Shown one piece after another: positions 8,176 through 15,227 of a DNA stretch of 19,131 bases. Below the pieces are notes generated by a model that was not told the DNA's origin, did no database searches, and was given only the letters and a program-made list of their open reading frames with translations. Within the stretch, counting starts at the first letter, position 1, and the number at the start of each line of letters is the position of its first letter. The translations under genes were made by a program, and so were the position numbers. The stretch is from JAWODU01 sp046483125 (lineage in GTDB: Bacteria > Verrucomicrobiota > Kiritimatiellia > UBA8416 > JAWODU01): the NCBI GenBank assembly GCA_046483125.1, contig JAWODU010000102.1, forward strand, positions 1 through 19,131, read 5' to 3'.

Positions 8176-8204
8176 AAGATAATGGAGTTTGTGCGTGGTT
8201 ACAA
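8176..8204 (-). promoter_or_regulatory. promoter of the protease/ABC operon
   Basis: On the minus strand TTGTAA (8204-8199) and TATCTT (8181-8176) are separated by exactly 17 bases. The expected transcription start, about 7 bases further, falls at 8168-8169, i.e. the A of the protease ATG. This agrees with the absence of a ribosome-binding site there and suggests a leaderless mRNA. Each hexamer matches consensus at four of six positions. A near-identical pair occurs before the outer-membrane protein gene. Confidence 0.5.
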
Positions 8205-8232
8205 CACTGAATAGCAGTTCGAGGGGGAACAG

Positions 8233-8364
8233 ATGGGACTCATGGACAGGGATTACATGAGCGGCAGGCGGGGGCACGCACCGCGGGGGCGCAGACGAAA
8301 GTCGCTTTGGAAGAACGTGCTTTTCCTGCTGTACAGATTAAAGAGGTTTATTCTGCGGCGCTGA
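8233..8364 (+). CDS. 43-aa cationic small protein with MGLMDRDYM amino terminus
   Basis: The frame starts at an ATG preceded by GAGGGGG (8221-8227), a strong ribosome-binding site at good spacing, and ends at TGA 8362-8364. The product starts MGLMDRDYM, continues with an Arg/Gly/His/Pro-rich stretch (residues 10-23) and ends in a short helix (LWKNVLFLLYRLKRFILRR) with alternating hydrophobic and basic residues. There are no acidic residues beyond the start motif. From memory, M-G-x-x-D-R-[DE]-Y is a recurrent amino-terminal signature of diverse bacterial membrane proteins, including proteases and rhomboids; I cannot search to confirm. It is divergent from the protease operon, with 64 bases between starts. 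It could be a membrane-surface peptide or an adaptor for a partner that recognises the motif. The short length keeps confidence moderate. Confidence 0.6.
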   Translation: MGLMDRDYMSGRRGHAPRGRRRKSLWKNVLFLLYRLKRFILRR

Positions 8365-8371
8365 GGCGCCG
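8356..8371. terminator. hairpin over the small ORF stop codon, possible terminator
   Basis: CGGCGC (8356-8361) and GCGCCG (8366-8371) form a perfect 6-bp stem around the 4-base loop TGAG, whose first three bases are the stop codon of the 43-aa ORF. The following bases on the plus strand (TTATCGGG) are only weakly T-rich. The same hairpin could end the minus-strand outer-membrane protein gene, since it lies between two convergent genes. It is a weak terminator candidate on either strand. Confidence 0.35.
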
Positions 8372-8427
8372 TTATCGGGATTGTGAGATTTTATTCTCGG
8401 GTATTCTTCCCGGATGCGCCGGTCGGG

Positions 8428-8952
8428 TCAAAACTCGAAACCAAGTCTTACCCCGTATTCGAGATCGCTGAATTCGAAGTCGCTGAGGTCTCCCCATGAT
8501 TCAAAAACGTAATAAGTCATGACGTCCAGGTCCACGCGGGTAGCGGCAAGCTGTAAGCCCAGAATAAACTGCCAGTACGTGTCAAGCCAGTCGGTTCCTT
8601 CGACGCTGTCGTTCACGTAGGGCCACATAACGCCCAGCCCGCCGCGCCACCACTGGTCCTTGGTAATCAGGTTTATCTGGGGAGTGAAAACGTATTCAAG
8701 TGTATTGGTCCCTGTCGGGTCGGGGCAGTAATCAGCGGCGATCTGCCAGTATGCGGAGGGCTCGTGATATTCCCAGGCTATGCCGTAGGAAAGATCGTTA
8801 TCGTCGAAAGGGTAGTCGGTTATTACCTCGTGATCCTGGTGCTGTCTGACGCCCAGGCTGACTACGTGCCAGTTTCTCTGGCCAGCGTCCGCACGAAAGA
8901 GAGCGCAAAGCAGAATGATTGCGGCTGGGAACGTGGAATAACGTCTTTTCAT
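8428..8952 (-). CDS. probable small outer-membrane beta-barrel protein, 174 aa
   Basis: A clear signal peptide (about residues 1-23, Lys-Arg-Arg start, hydrophobic core, cleavage after ADA) is followed by about 150 residues of alternating pattern rich in Tyr, Trp and Phe, such as WHVVSLGVRQ, LSYGIAWEYHE, YWQIAADY and WWRGGLGVMWPY. The protein ends YGVRLGFEF, i.e. a final strand with a terminal Phe, the usual signal for barrel insertion by BAM. Size fits an 8-strand barrel. A GGGAG ribosome-binding site lies 7 bases before the ATG. It is acidic and has no recognisable family beyond this pattern. It is transcribed alone from a promoter carrying an inverted repeat, so it may be regulated. It could also be a periplasmic beta-sandwich, but the terminal Phe favours the barrel. 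Confidence 0.7.
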   Translation of the reverse strand: MKRRYSTFPAAIILLCALFRADAGQRNWHVVSLGVRQHQDHEVITDYPFDDNDLSYGIAWEYHEPSAYWQIAADYCPDPTGTNTLEYVFTPQINLITKDQWWRGGLGVMWPYVNDSVEGTDWLDTYWQFILGLQLAATRVDLDVMTYYVFESWGDLSDFEFSDLEYGVRLGFEF

Positions 8953-9002
8953 GAAATACTCCCGCTGGGGTTTTTCGAGTTTTCAAATGTTTTACTGGCG
9001 GA

Positions 9003-9031
9003 AGGATACCCTCGCCCGGAGCGAGTTACAA
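9003..9031 (-). promoter_or_regulatory. promoter of the beta-barrel gene with an inverted repeat between -35 and -10
   Basis: TTGTAA (9031-9026) and TATCCT (9008-9003) are 17 bases apart on the minus strand and would start transcription about 44 bases before the ATG. The spacer contains CTCGC (9011-9015) and GCGAG (9021-9025), a perfect 5-bp inverted repeat with a 5-base centre directly abutting the -35 box. A repressor or activator dimer could bind there. The hexamers closely resemble those of the protease operon promoter. Confidence 0.5.
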
Positions 9032-9058
9032 GCGGGAATGTGTGCCGGCGCAAAATAG

Positions 9059-9086
9059 TTGAATCGAGTCCGCGAGATGATGTAAC
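9059..9086 (+). promoter_or_regulatory. possible ileS promoter
   Basis: TTGAAT (9059-9064) and TGTAAC (9081-9086), with a 16-base spacer, each match the sigma-70 consensus at four positions. Transcription would begin near 9093, about 67 bases before the ileS ATG. No better candidate was found in the 207-base divergent gap. Confidence 0.3.
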
Positions 9087-9138
9087 GTGGTCCGCGTTTA
9101 TGTATCAGCGGACCCGGGGAATTTACTTCCGTACCGGG
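9068..9138 (+). promoter_or_regulatory. overlapping inverted repeats in the ileS upstream region
   Basis: GTCCGC occurs twice (9068-9073 and 9090-9095), and either copy can pair with GCGGAC at 9108-9113; the second pairing extends to 7 bp with GG/CC. CCCGG at 9113-9117 can in turn pair with CCGGG at 9134-9138, sharing bases with the previous helix. The helices are partly mutually exclusive, as in attenuators, but no T-run follows and no tRNA-binding T-box architecture could be recognised. If transcription starts near 9093, the first arm is not in the RNA. Confidence 0.3.
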
Positions 9139-9159
9139 CGCTCCAGGAGATCATGACAC

Positions 9160-12100
9160 ATGACAGGAGAAGGACAAAATAGTACAGGCGGCAACTTCGG
9201 CCCTGCATCGAGTACGGTTGATTTTCCGGCAATGGAAAAGGACGTGCTCTCGTCATGGCAAAAGCGGGATATTTTCCGGAAGTCGCTTGAGGCGCGGGAG
9301 AACGGCCCCGAATTCGTCTTTTACGACGGCCCGCCGTTCGCGACGGGTCTCCCTCACTACGGGCATCTGCTGGCGGGAACGGTCAAGGACGTTGTTCCAA
9401 GGTACAAAAGCATGCGGGGATATTACGTTGAACGAAGATTCGGATGGGACTGTCACGGTTTGCCCGTGGAATACGAAGCCGAACAGTCGCTGGGCATGAG
9501 CAGTAAATCCGAAATTGAAAAGTACGGAATAGACAGGTTCAACGAGCACTGCAGAAAGATCGTTCTCAGGTACAGCAAAGAATGGAGAGAGATAGTAACA
9601 AGGATGGGACGCTGGGTCGATTTCGCCAACGAGTACAGGACAATGGACCCGGAGTACATGGAATCAATCTGGTGGGTGTTCAAGTCGCTGTGGGAAAAGG
9701 CCCTCATTTACGAAGGGCAGAAAATCGTGCCGTATTGCCCGCGCTGTGCCACGCCCTTGTCCAATTTCGAAACCAACCAGGGTTATGCTGATATTACGGA
9801 CCCGGCTGTCACGGTCCGTTTCCCGTTGAAGGGGGAGGAAAGAACCTGGATACTCGCCTGGACGACTACACCGTGGACGCTTCCGTCGAATCTGGCCCTT
9901 GCAGTGGGCGCAGATATCGTCTACGCGAAGATCCGAACAAACGGCTGTTTCTACTACCTTGCCGAAGATCGACTCAATGACTGGTGCGGGGAGGAAGATG
10001 AATGCGAGGTAGTTGAAAAGGTCAAGGGAAGCGATCTCGATGGCGTTGTTTACGAACCTCTGTTCCCGTATTTCGCCGAAATGGAAAAAAGCGGCGCTTT
10101 TCGGGTTTTTGCCGCGGATTTCGTGTCAACCGAAGACGGTACGGGGATTGTTCACATAGCTCCCGGTTTCGGAGAAGACGACCACGCCCTGGGAGTACGG
10201 AAAGGCCTGCCCGGCGTGTGCCCCGTCGATGAAGAGGGGCGGTTTACCGCTGAAATAAGCGATTACGCGGGCAGATCTGTAAGGGATACGAATCCGGCTA
10301 TCGTAGAGAGATTGAAGGATGAACAGAAGCTCCTGCGGCTGGAAAAGATAACGCACAGTTATCCCCACTGCTGGCGCTGTGAAAGCCCGCTGATATACCG
10401 GGCTATTTCCACATGGTTTATCAAGGTCGAAGAAATAAAAGAACAGCTTTTGAGGGCGAACAAGGATGTTTGCTGGATGCCCGGACATTTAAAAAACGGC
10501 AGATTCGGCAAATGGATAGAAGGCGCCAGGGACTGGGCCATCTCGAGAAACCGTTTCTGGGGCACACCGTTACCGGTGTGGCGAAGTGAGGACGGCGAAG
10601 AAAGCGTATGCGTAGGTTCGATTGATGAACTGCGCAGGGAAAGCGGAGGCGAAGTAAAGGATCTCCATAAACACGCGATAGACGATGTTACAATCCCGTC
10701 CGGCTCGGGTAAAGGTAAGCTCAGGAGAGTCCCGCAGGTTCTGGATTGCTGGTTTGAAAGCGGGGCCATGCCTTACGCACAGGCGCATTACCCTTTTGAG
10801 AACAAGGAACATTTTGAAAATAATTTCCCTGCCGATTTCATAGCGGAGGGGGTGGATCAGACCAGGGGGTGGTTCTACACGCTCATGGTATTGTCGACGG
10901 CCCTGTTTGACCGCCCGGCCTTCCGGAACGTCGTTGTCAACGGCCTGGTGCTTGCCGAGGACGGCCGGAAAATGAGTAAGCGGCTGAAAAATTATCCGGA
11001 CCCGGTTTATATCATAAACACCTACGGCGGTGACGCGCTACGGCTGTATATGCTGGGTTCTGCCGTAGTCAAAGCCGAAGACCTGCGTTTTTCGGAAGAG
11101 GGAGTGGCGCAGGTAGTGAAGAATGTTCTTATCCCGCTGTGGAACGCGCACAGTTTCTTTGTAACGTATGCGAACATCGACGGCTGGTGTGCTCCCGGAA
11201 TAAATCCCGGACAATCTGACAACATTCTGGACCTGTGGATATGCAGTTGCCTTCAGGAGACTCTCCGGAAAGTGGAAGACGCGATGGAACGTTATGACCT
11301 GCAGAACGCCGTAAGGCCCCTCGGCAATTTCGTGGAGTCTCTTACTAACTGGTACATACGGCGGAGTCGGCGCCGGTTCTGGAAGTCCAGCGACGACGAG
11401 GACAAGAACATGGCTTACGGCACGCTTTACTATGTCTTGACGGAATTCTGTCGTCTGACTGCCCCTTTCGCGCCTTTTATAAGCGAAAGCGTTTACGCGA
11501 ATCTCCGGACCGACGCTATGCCTGAGTCGGTCCACCTCGCGGAGTTTCCGCGGTACCGCGAAGAGTTAAGGGATGAAGAACTGGAAAAGAGTATGAGCCT
11601 GGCAATGACCGTTGTGAAACTGGGCAGAATGCTCAGGACGCGCAATGATCTGAAAGTACGCCAGCCGTTGTCCCGCTTGTACGTGGCCACCGGCCATGCA
11701 GATGCCGAAAAGGCGGTCCGGAGCATGGGGGATATCATAAGCGACGAACTGAACGTGAAAGGGGTTGAGGTAAAAGCCGGAGAGTCGGATTTCGTGGACT
11801 ACAGCGCAAAGGCAAACTTCAGGCGGCTGGGGCCGCGGCTGGGGCCGAAGGTGAAAGCCGTTGCCGCCTGTATCTCGAAAATGAGATCAGCGGATGTTTC
11901 CGAACTTCTCGATACGGGACAATGGCGTGTCAAGACGGAGGGAACAGAAACGGTTGTGGGAGTTGACGACGTCGTGGTGAGCCGGGCGCCTAAGGAAGGT
12001 CTCGTAGCCGAATCCGAGGGCGGGGTAGCCGTGGCCCTGGAGACGGCCTTGACGGAGGAACTGGCGGCCGAAGGAATAGCCCGCGAGTTTGTGCACGTTG

Positions 12101-12348
12101 TTCAGAACCTGCGCAAGTCCAGGAGGCTGGATGTGACCCGGAGAATAGCGGTCGAATATAACGGGGGCAAGGAATTGAAGAAGGCGCTGGAGGCATACCG
12201 GGATCACGTATGCACTGAAATTCTTTGTATAGATCTTCGCTGGACGGAGGAAGCGCCTCCTGACGGACAGATCTGCGGCATTAACGGCCTGGAATCGTCA
12301 ATTAGAATTCTGCCGGTCAAAGGGGGGAAGGGGGGCGGGACAGGTTGA
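9160..12348 (+). CDS. ileS: isoleucyl-tRNA synthetase, type 2 (eukaryote-like), 1062 aa
   Basis: Charges tRNA-Ile with isoleucine in the cytoplasm. The class I signature is HYGH at residues 66-69 within PPFATGLPHYGHLLAGT, and the second signature is KMSKR at 604-608 within EDGRKMSKRLKNYPDP. Both wordings are those of the eukaryotic/archaeal-like IleRS2 group, not of the usual bacterial IleRS1. CPRC (193-196) and CWRC (404-407) look like metal-binding pairs. The editing domain lies between, and the anticodon-binding helices (around WYIRRSRRRFW, near 731-741) and a long carboxy-terminal extension follow. Length is right for IleRS2. The start at 9160 has AGGAG at 9145-9149 as its ribosome-binding site. 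IleRS2 enzymes are known to be naturally insensitive to mupirocin, so resistance is expected but is not shown by sequence alone. It ends 7 bases from the convergent SurA/PpiD-type gene. Confidence 0.98.
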   Translation: MTGEGQNSTGGNFGPASSTVDFPAMEKDVLSSWQKRDIFRKSLEARENGPEFVFYDGPPFATGLPHYGHLLAGTVKDVVPRYKSMRGYYVERRFGWDCHGLPVEYEAEQSLGMSSKSEIEKYGIDRFNEHCRKIVLRYSKEWREIVTRMGRWVDFANEYRTMDPEYMESIWWVFKSLWEKALIYEGQKIVPYCPRCATPLSNFETNQGYADITDPAVTVRFPLKGEERTWILAWTTTPWTLPSNLALAVGADIVYAKIRTNGCFYYLAEDRLNDWCGEEDECEVVEKVKGSDLDGVVYEPLFPYFAEMEKSGAFRVFAADFVSTEDGTGIVHIAPGFGEDDHALGVRKGLPGVCPVDEEGRFTAEISDYAGRSVRDTNPAIVERLKDEQKLLRLEKITHSYPHCWRCESPLIYRAISTWFIKVEEIKEQLLRANKDVCWMPGHLKNGRFGKWIEGARDWAISRNRFWGTPLPVWRSEDGEESVCVGSIDELRRESGGEVKDLHKHAIDDVTIPSGSGKGKLRRVPQVLDCWFESGAMPYAQAHYPFENKEHFENNFPADFIAEGVDQTRGWFYTLMVLSTALFDRPAFRNVVVNGLVLAEDGRKMSKRLKNYPDPVYIINTYGGDALRLYMLGSAVVKAEDLRFSEEGVAQVVKNVLIPLWNAHSFFVTYANIDGWCAPGINPGQSDNILDLWICSCLQETLRKVEDAMERYDLQNAVRPLGNFVESLTNWYIRRSRRRFWKSSDDEDKNMAYGTLYYVLTEFCRLTAPFAPFISESVYANLRTDAMPESVHLAEFPRYREELRDEELEKSMSLAMTVVKLGRMLRTRNDLKVRQPLSRLYVATGHADAEKAVRSMGDIISDELNVKGVEVKAGESDFVDYSAKANFRRLGPRLGPKVKAVAACISKMRSADVSELLDTGQWRVKTEGTETVVGVDDVVVSRAPKEGLVAESEGGVAVALETALTEELAAEGIAREFVHVVQNLRKSRRLDVTRRIAVEYNGGKELKKALEAYRDHVCTEILCIDLRWTEEAPPDGQICGINGLESSIRILPVKGGKGGGTG

Positions 12349-12355
12349 CAGGGTA

Positions 12356-14014
12356 TTATTCGGCGGCCGGAGCTTTTTGTTTACTGAAAACTTCCAGGTC
12401 CGACTGGGCGAGAATGTGATCCTTCCAGTCCTGGAAGAGGAGGGACGCCTTGTAACGGTCCACTTCTGAGGCCAGTTGCGCGCGGGTAAACTCAGTGGCT
12501 ATGGAGGGGGCCGGCTCTCTTGACGCAACGTAAACAAGTATCGCGCCGTCGGGAACACTGGTGACTTCGCTGATTTCGCCTTCATTCAGCGAGGTAACGC
12601 TTGTCACCAATGTTTCGTAGTATTCTATCTGTTCCGGGTCGGCCGTATACGCCGAATAAGTCTGTGTGTGAATGTTGAATCCGTAATTTTCGACTGCCTG
12701 GCGGAAAGTTTGTCCCCCCTCGACTGATTCCGATATCGATGTTCTTAAATCGCGGCATTTTTCGTAAAAGAGCCGTGATTCGGCCTCGGCCTCGGCGCGG
12801 AGCGTCACGTCCTTTGCAATGTTCGTGAACTCAGGGAGGCGGGAGTCACGGCGTTCTCCGGCAAATAGAACGTATGCCGCGTCTGCGCCCTGTACGGCGT
12901 CGCTGAAGTATCGCTCCGGATCATCAGGAACCAGGGCAAAAGCCGCTTCGTTGAACGCGGGACCGGCCGCGGGTTCCTCCAGCGGCTGGCTCGCGGAGAA
13001 CCAGGCGGTGGTTCTGACCGCAAGGGCGCGGTCGGCGAGGACACGCTCCAGCGCGGGGGCGCGTCCGTAATCATCGGGGGCGAGCGAGACTACCAGTTCG
13101 GTCGCGTCATCCTTGGCGAGAAATGCCGCTTTTCTGTTTCGGACCCTGTTGGTGATATCGGCGCCGACGCTGGTGTATGGTATCAGGTTGTACTCGCCGT
13201 TGGTGCCTTCCTCAGTGAATTGTTCCAGGTTGTTTGTGTAATAGAGAACCGCTTCCTCGGAAGAAACACTCACCTTGTCGATATAATTGGAGATCGGAAA
13301 GGCAGTGTACTGCACCTTAATTGTTTCAGGTTCCCGGAACGATTCAAGGTTTTCTTCGTAGTAAGCCCTGATGTCCTCGCGCGAGAGGTCCGCTTCAGCT
13401 TCCAGCTCACCCCGTTTCAAAATGGTGTATTCCACCGAAAAAACATCCGTGAGATTGGACAGCATTCTTCTGAGCCGTTCGGCAGGCGTCCACACGCACC
13501 ATTCAAGCGTTCGCCTCAGTTTTGCCACAACCAGAGATTCTCTGATATATTGATCATAGAGGTGTTCCACTGTGTTGACGGACGAAGGAGATCCAATGCG
13601 CTGCTGAAGCACGGCCCGGTACCTGCGCCGGTCGAAGCGGCCGTCGGCGGCGAAAGCGGGATCCGTTCTTATGGTTTCAGCGACTTCCGCGCCGCTGACG
13701 GTGATACCGAGTTTGGCCGCCGTTTTCAGGGCGGCTATTCTGCCCCAGACGGCTTTACGCACGCGCTCTTCAATTTCTTCGGGGAACGCGCCGGTCTTTC
13801 GCAGTCCGAGCGCAAAATAGCGAGCCTGGGCAAATTCACGTGCGGAGACCTGTTCGCCGAAAATCCGGCCGACGGCGTTTCTCCTGGAATCATCGGGAAC
13901 GCATCCTCCGCCCTTTGAAAAATATCCGACGAACATGATACTGATGACCACGATCAGCACGGTCCACAATATGCGATTTCGAATAAGCCGGTTGAATCTG
14001 CCTATTAGTTTCAT
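12356..14014 (-). CDS. SurA/PpiD-type anchored periplasmic chaperone, 552 aa
   Basis: One transmembrane anchor (about residues 13-31) after a basic amino terminus leaves the rest in the periplasm, the PpiD topology. Residues 44-190 match the SurA/PpiD amino-terminal chaperone domain: VGRIFGEQVSAREFAQA, then the FAADGRFDRRRYRAVL block. The region from about 200 to 400, where a parvulin prolyl isomerase would sit, is degenerate: only its end (FNEAAFALVPDDPERYFSDAV with YVLFAGERRDSRLPEF) is recognisable. A further helical region with GQTFRQAVENYGF and NEGEISEVT follows, and the end is acidic. Likely role: holding outer-membrane or secreted proteins during folding, with isomerase activity doubtful. 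A modest AGGG ribosome-binding site precedes the ATG. It is separated from the upstream FecR gene by a strong terminator, so it probably has its own promoter. Confidence 0.85.
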   Translation of the reverse strand: MKLIGRFNRLIRNRILWTVLIVVISIMFVGYFSKGGGCVPDDSRRNAVGRIFGEQVSAREFAQARYFALGLRKTGAFPEEIEERVRKAVWGRIAALKTAAKLGITVSGAEVAETIRTDPAFAADGRFDRRRYRAVLQQRIGSPSSVNTVEHLYDQYIRESLVVAKLRRTLEWCVWTPAERLRRMLSNLTDVFSVEYTILKRGELEAEADLSREDIRAYYEENLESFREPETIKVQYTAFPISNYIDKVSVSSEEAVLYYTNNLEQFTEEGTNGEYNLIPYTSVGADITNRVRNRKAAFLAKDDATELVVSLAPDDYGRAPALERVLADRALAVRTTAWFSASQPLEEPAAGPAFNEAAFALVPDDPERYFSDAVQGADAAYVLFAGERRDSRLPEFTNIAKDVTLRAEAEAESRLFYEKCRDLRTSISESVEGGQTFRQAVENYGFNIHTQTYSAYTADPEQIEYYETLVTSVTSLNEGEISEVTSVPDGAILVYVASREPAPSIATEFTRAQLASEVDRYKASLLFQDWKDHILAQSDLEVFSKQKAPAAE

Positions 14015-14064
14015 CTTTTCCCTGTGACAGGTGACTTTCCGTGTGTTTCGTCGGAAAGGGTTAC

Positions 14065-14092
14065 ATTACAGGAGAATAGAAGGGGCAGGCAA
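14065..14092 (-). promoter_or_regulatory. possible promoter of the SurA/PpiD-type gene
   Basis: TTGCCT (14092-14087) and TGTAAT (14070-14065) on the minus strand are 16 bases apart, just after the FecR terminator and about 50 bases before the ATG at 14014. The -10 matches consensus at five of six positions; the -35 is weaker. Confidence 0.4.
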
Positions 14093-14110
14093 GTCTTTTG
14101 AAACCGGAGG

Positions 14111-14146
14111 ATATAAAAAACCCGGCCGGAAGTTAATCCGGCCGGG
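14111..14146 (-). terminator. intrinsic terminator of the FecR gene
   Basis: CCCGGCCGGA (14121-14130) and TCCGGCCGGG (14137-14146) form a perfect 10-bp GC-rich stem with a 6-base loop. Read on the minus strand it is followed at once by TTTTTTATAT (14120-14111). This is a textbook Rho-independent terminator, located 22 bases after the FecR-protein stop codon. Confidence 0.92.
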
Positions 14147-14168
14147 CGAATCCAAAAGCGATATGCTT

Positions 14169-15149
14169 CTACCGTTTACCCACCGGGGTCGCGGCTTCAG
14201 CCTCTTCGTCCTCGGGCGGAATTGTTGTCGTTGTGGTTGTCGTGGTCGTTGTCGTGGTTGTGGTAACGCCCTCGGTATCCTCCGGCGGTACCGTGGTCGT
14301 GGTAGTGGGGGTGGGGCCGCCTTCCTCGCCTTCGGGAAGCTGTCCGCGGTCCGTGAAGGTGACGGTGCGCCGCCTGACTCCGTCGGGGCTGATAACCAGG
14401 ACGGTTATTACGATGGTATCTCCGTCTTCCGTGGATTTGCGCCAGATTTTCACCTCGGCGTCTGGTTCCACGAGTATATCCGTGGGGTTTCCGTCCTGAT
14501 CCCTGATCTGCAGTTCTCCTTCTGAATTTACTATATTCATTTTCCATTTGCCGCGCAAATTCGCAATGCGGGTGAAACCGAGATCAAAGGAACTGGAAAT
14601 GGCCAGCCATTCACCCTTATGGAGGAGCGGAATCTGGAACTGCGGACCCCAGACATTGACGTCGCCTTCGATACATTTGATAATCACCGCTCTCATGTCG
14701 CCCTTGATCAGAACCTGTACGGAAAAGGTCGTGCCAACGGCTCCGCAGATGGCCGTAGCCGTTTCGACGTTGAGCCTGTTGTCCGTATTCTTGAGAAGAC
14801 CCTTTTCGAGGGAGACGTCCACGCGGCCTTCATCGAGCTTGATGGTCTTCAGTTTAGGGTTCTGCGTGTTTTCGCTGACGGTAAGCGAGGCGTTGGCGAG
14901 AACACGGCAGGTGTTGCCGCGGGAAAACTCGATGACGGCAGATGACCTCCTGCCGGTGCGCAATCGGGTTCCGTAAGGGTAGGCCTTGCCCTGGACGGCG
15001 TCGGTAAATTCGTCCGAGGACGGCGGCGCTATGGAACACTGGCCGTTGATTTCGTCTATTCTGAAAAGCGGCTCGAACGGGGCCGCGCCGGCGGTGCCGG
15101 CCAGCAGTAAAGTTACGCATAACAGGGCTTCGAAAACTGTCTTTGTCAT
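14169..15149 (-). CDS. secreted FecR-domain protein with Thr-rich tail, 326 aa
   Basis: A signal peptide (about 1-22, ending AGAA) is followed by a FecR-type domain: YGTRLRTGRRSSAVIEF (59-75), LDEGRVDVSL (105-114), VETATAICGAVGTTFSV (128-144) and CIEGDVNV (159-166). Here FecR means only the periplasmic beta domain; no siderophore receptor or sigma factor is nearby. After a beta-rich segment (to about 275) comes a low-complexity tail with TTTTTVPPED followed by 14 consecutive Thr and IPPEDEE, then TPVGKR. GGAGG lies 9 bases before the ATG, and the promoter and terminator are both clear, so the gene is a single transcription unit. It is divergent from a CHASE2-adenylate cyclase, a combination I recall seeing in other bacteria, and may be the periplasmic ligand or partner of that sensor. 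Confidence 0.88.
   Translation of the reverse strand: MTKTVFEALLCVTLLLAGTAGAAPFEPLFRIDEINGQCSIAPPSSDEFTDAVQGKAYPYGTRLRTGRRSSAVIEFSRGNTCRVLANASLTVSENTQNPKLKTIKLDEGRVDVSLEKGLLKNTDNRLNVETATAICGAVGTTFSVQVLIKGDMRAVIIKCIEGDVNVWGPQFQIPLLHKGEWLAISSSFDLGFTRIANLRGKWKMNIVNSEGELQIRDQDGNPTDILVEPDAEVKIWRKSTEDGDTIVITVLVISPDGVRRRTVTFTDRGQLPEGEEGGPTPTTTTTVPPEDTEGVTTTTTTTTTTTTTTIPPEDEEAEAATPVGKR
14223..14306 (-). repeat. tandem ACN codons encoding poly-threonine
   Basis: Fourteen consecutive Thr codons occupy 14264-14223 and five more occupy 14306-14292, separated by codons for VPPEDTEGV; each Thr run is followed by V/I-P-P-E-D. The long run mixes ACA, ACG and ACC codons, so it is a degenerate trinucleotide repeat that could still expand or contract. 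It lies inside the FecR-domain gene. Confidence 0.85.
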
Positions 15150-15227
15150 GGCTGAAAACCTCCAAGCACTTTAATAACTGTACACAACCACACCCGCCCC
15201 GGGCACTTGAATCCAACAATCTTGAAC

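Noticed and set aside
8398..8412. CGGG/CCCG hairpin between the small ORF and the barrel gene
   Set aside because: The stem is only 4 bp and the T-rich sequence lies on the wrong side for a terminator on either strand.
9089..9097. T-box-like sequence GTGGTCCGCG in front of ileS
   Set aside because: It resembles part of the T-box consensus (GGGTGGNACCGCG) but lacks the full core, a recognisable stem I with an isoleucine specifier, and a downstream terminator. The organism also appears to be outside the groups where T-boxes are common.
14233..14499. plus-strand poly-valine frame over the Thr repeat
   Set aside because: It is the complementary reading of the trinucleotide repeat in the FecR gene and has no start signals.
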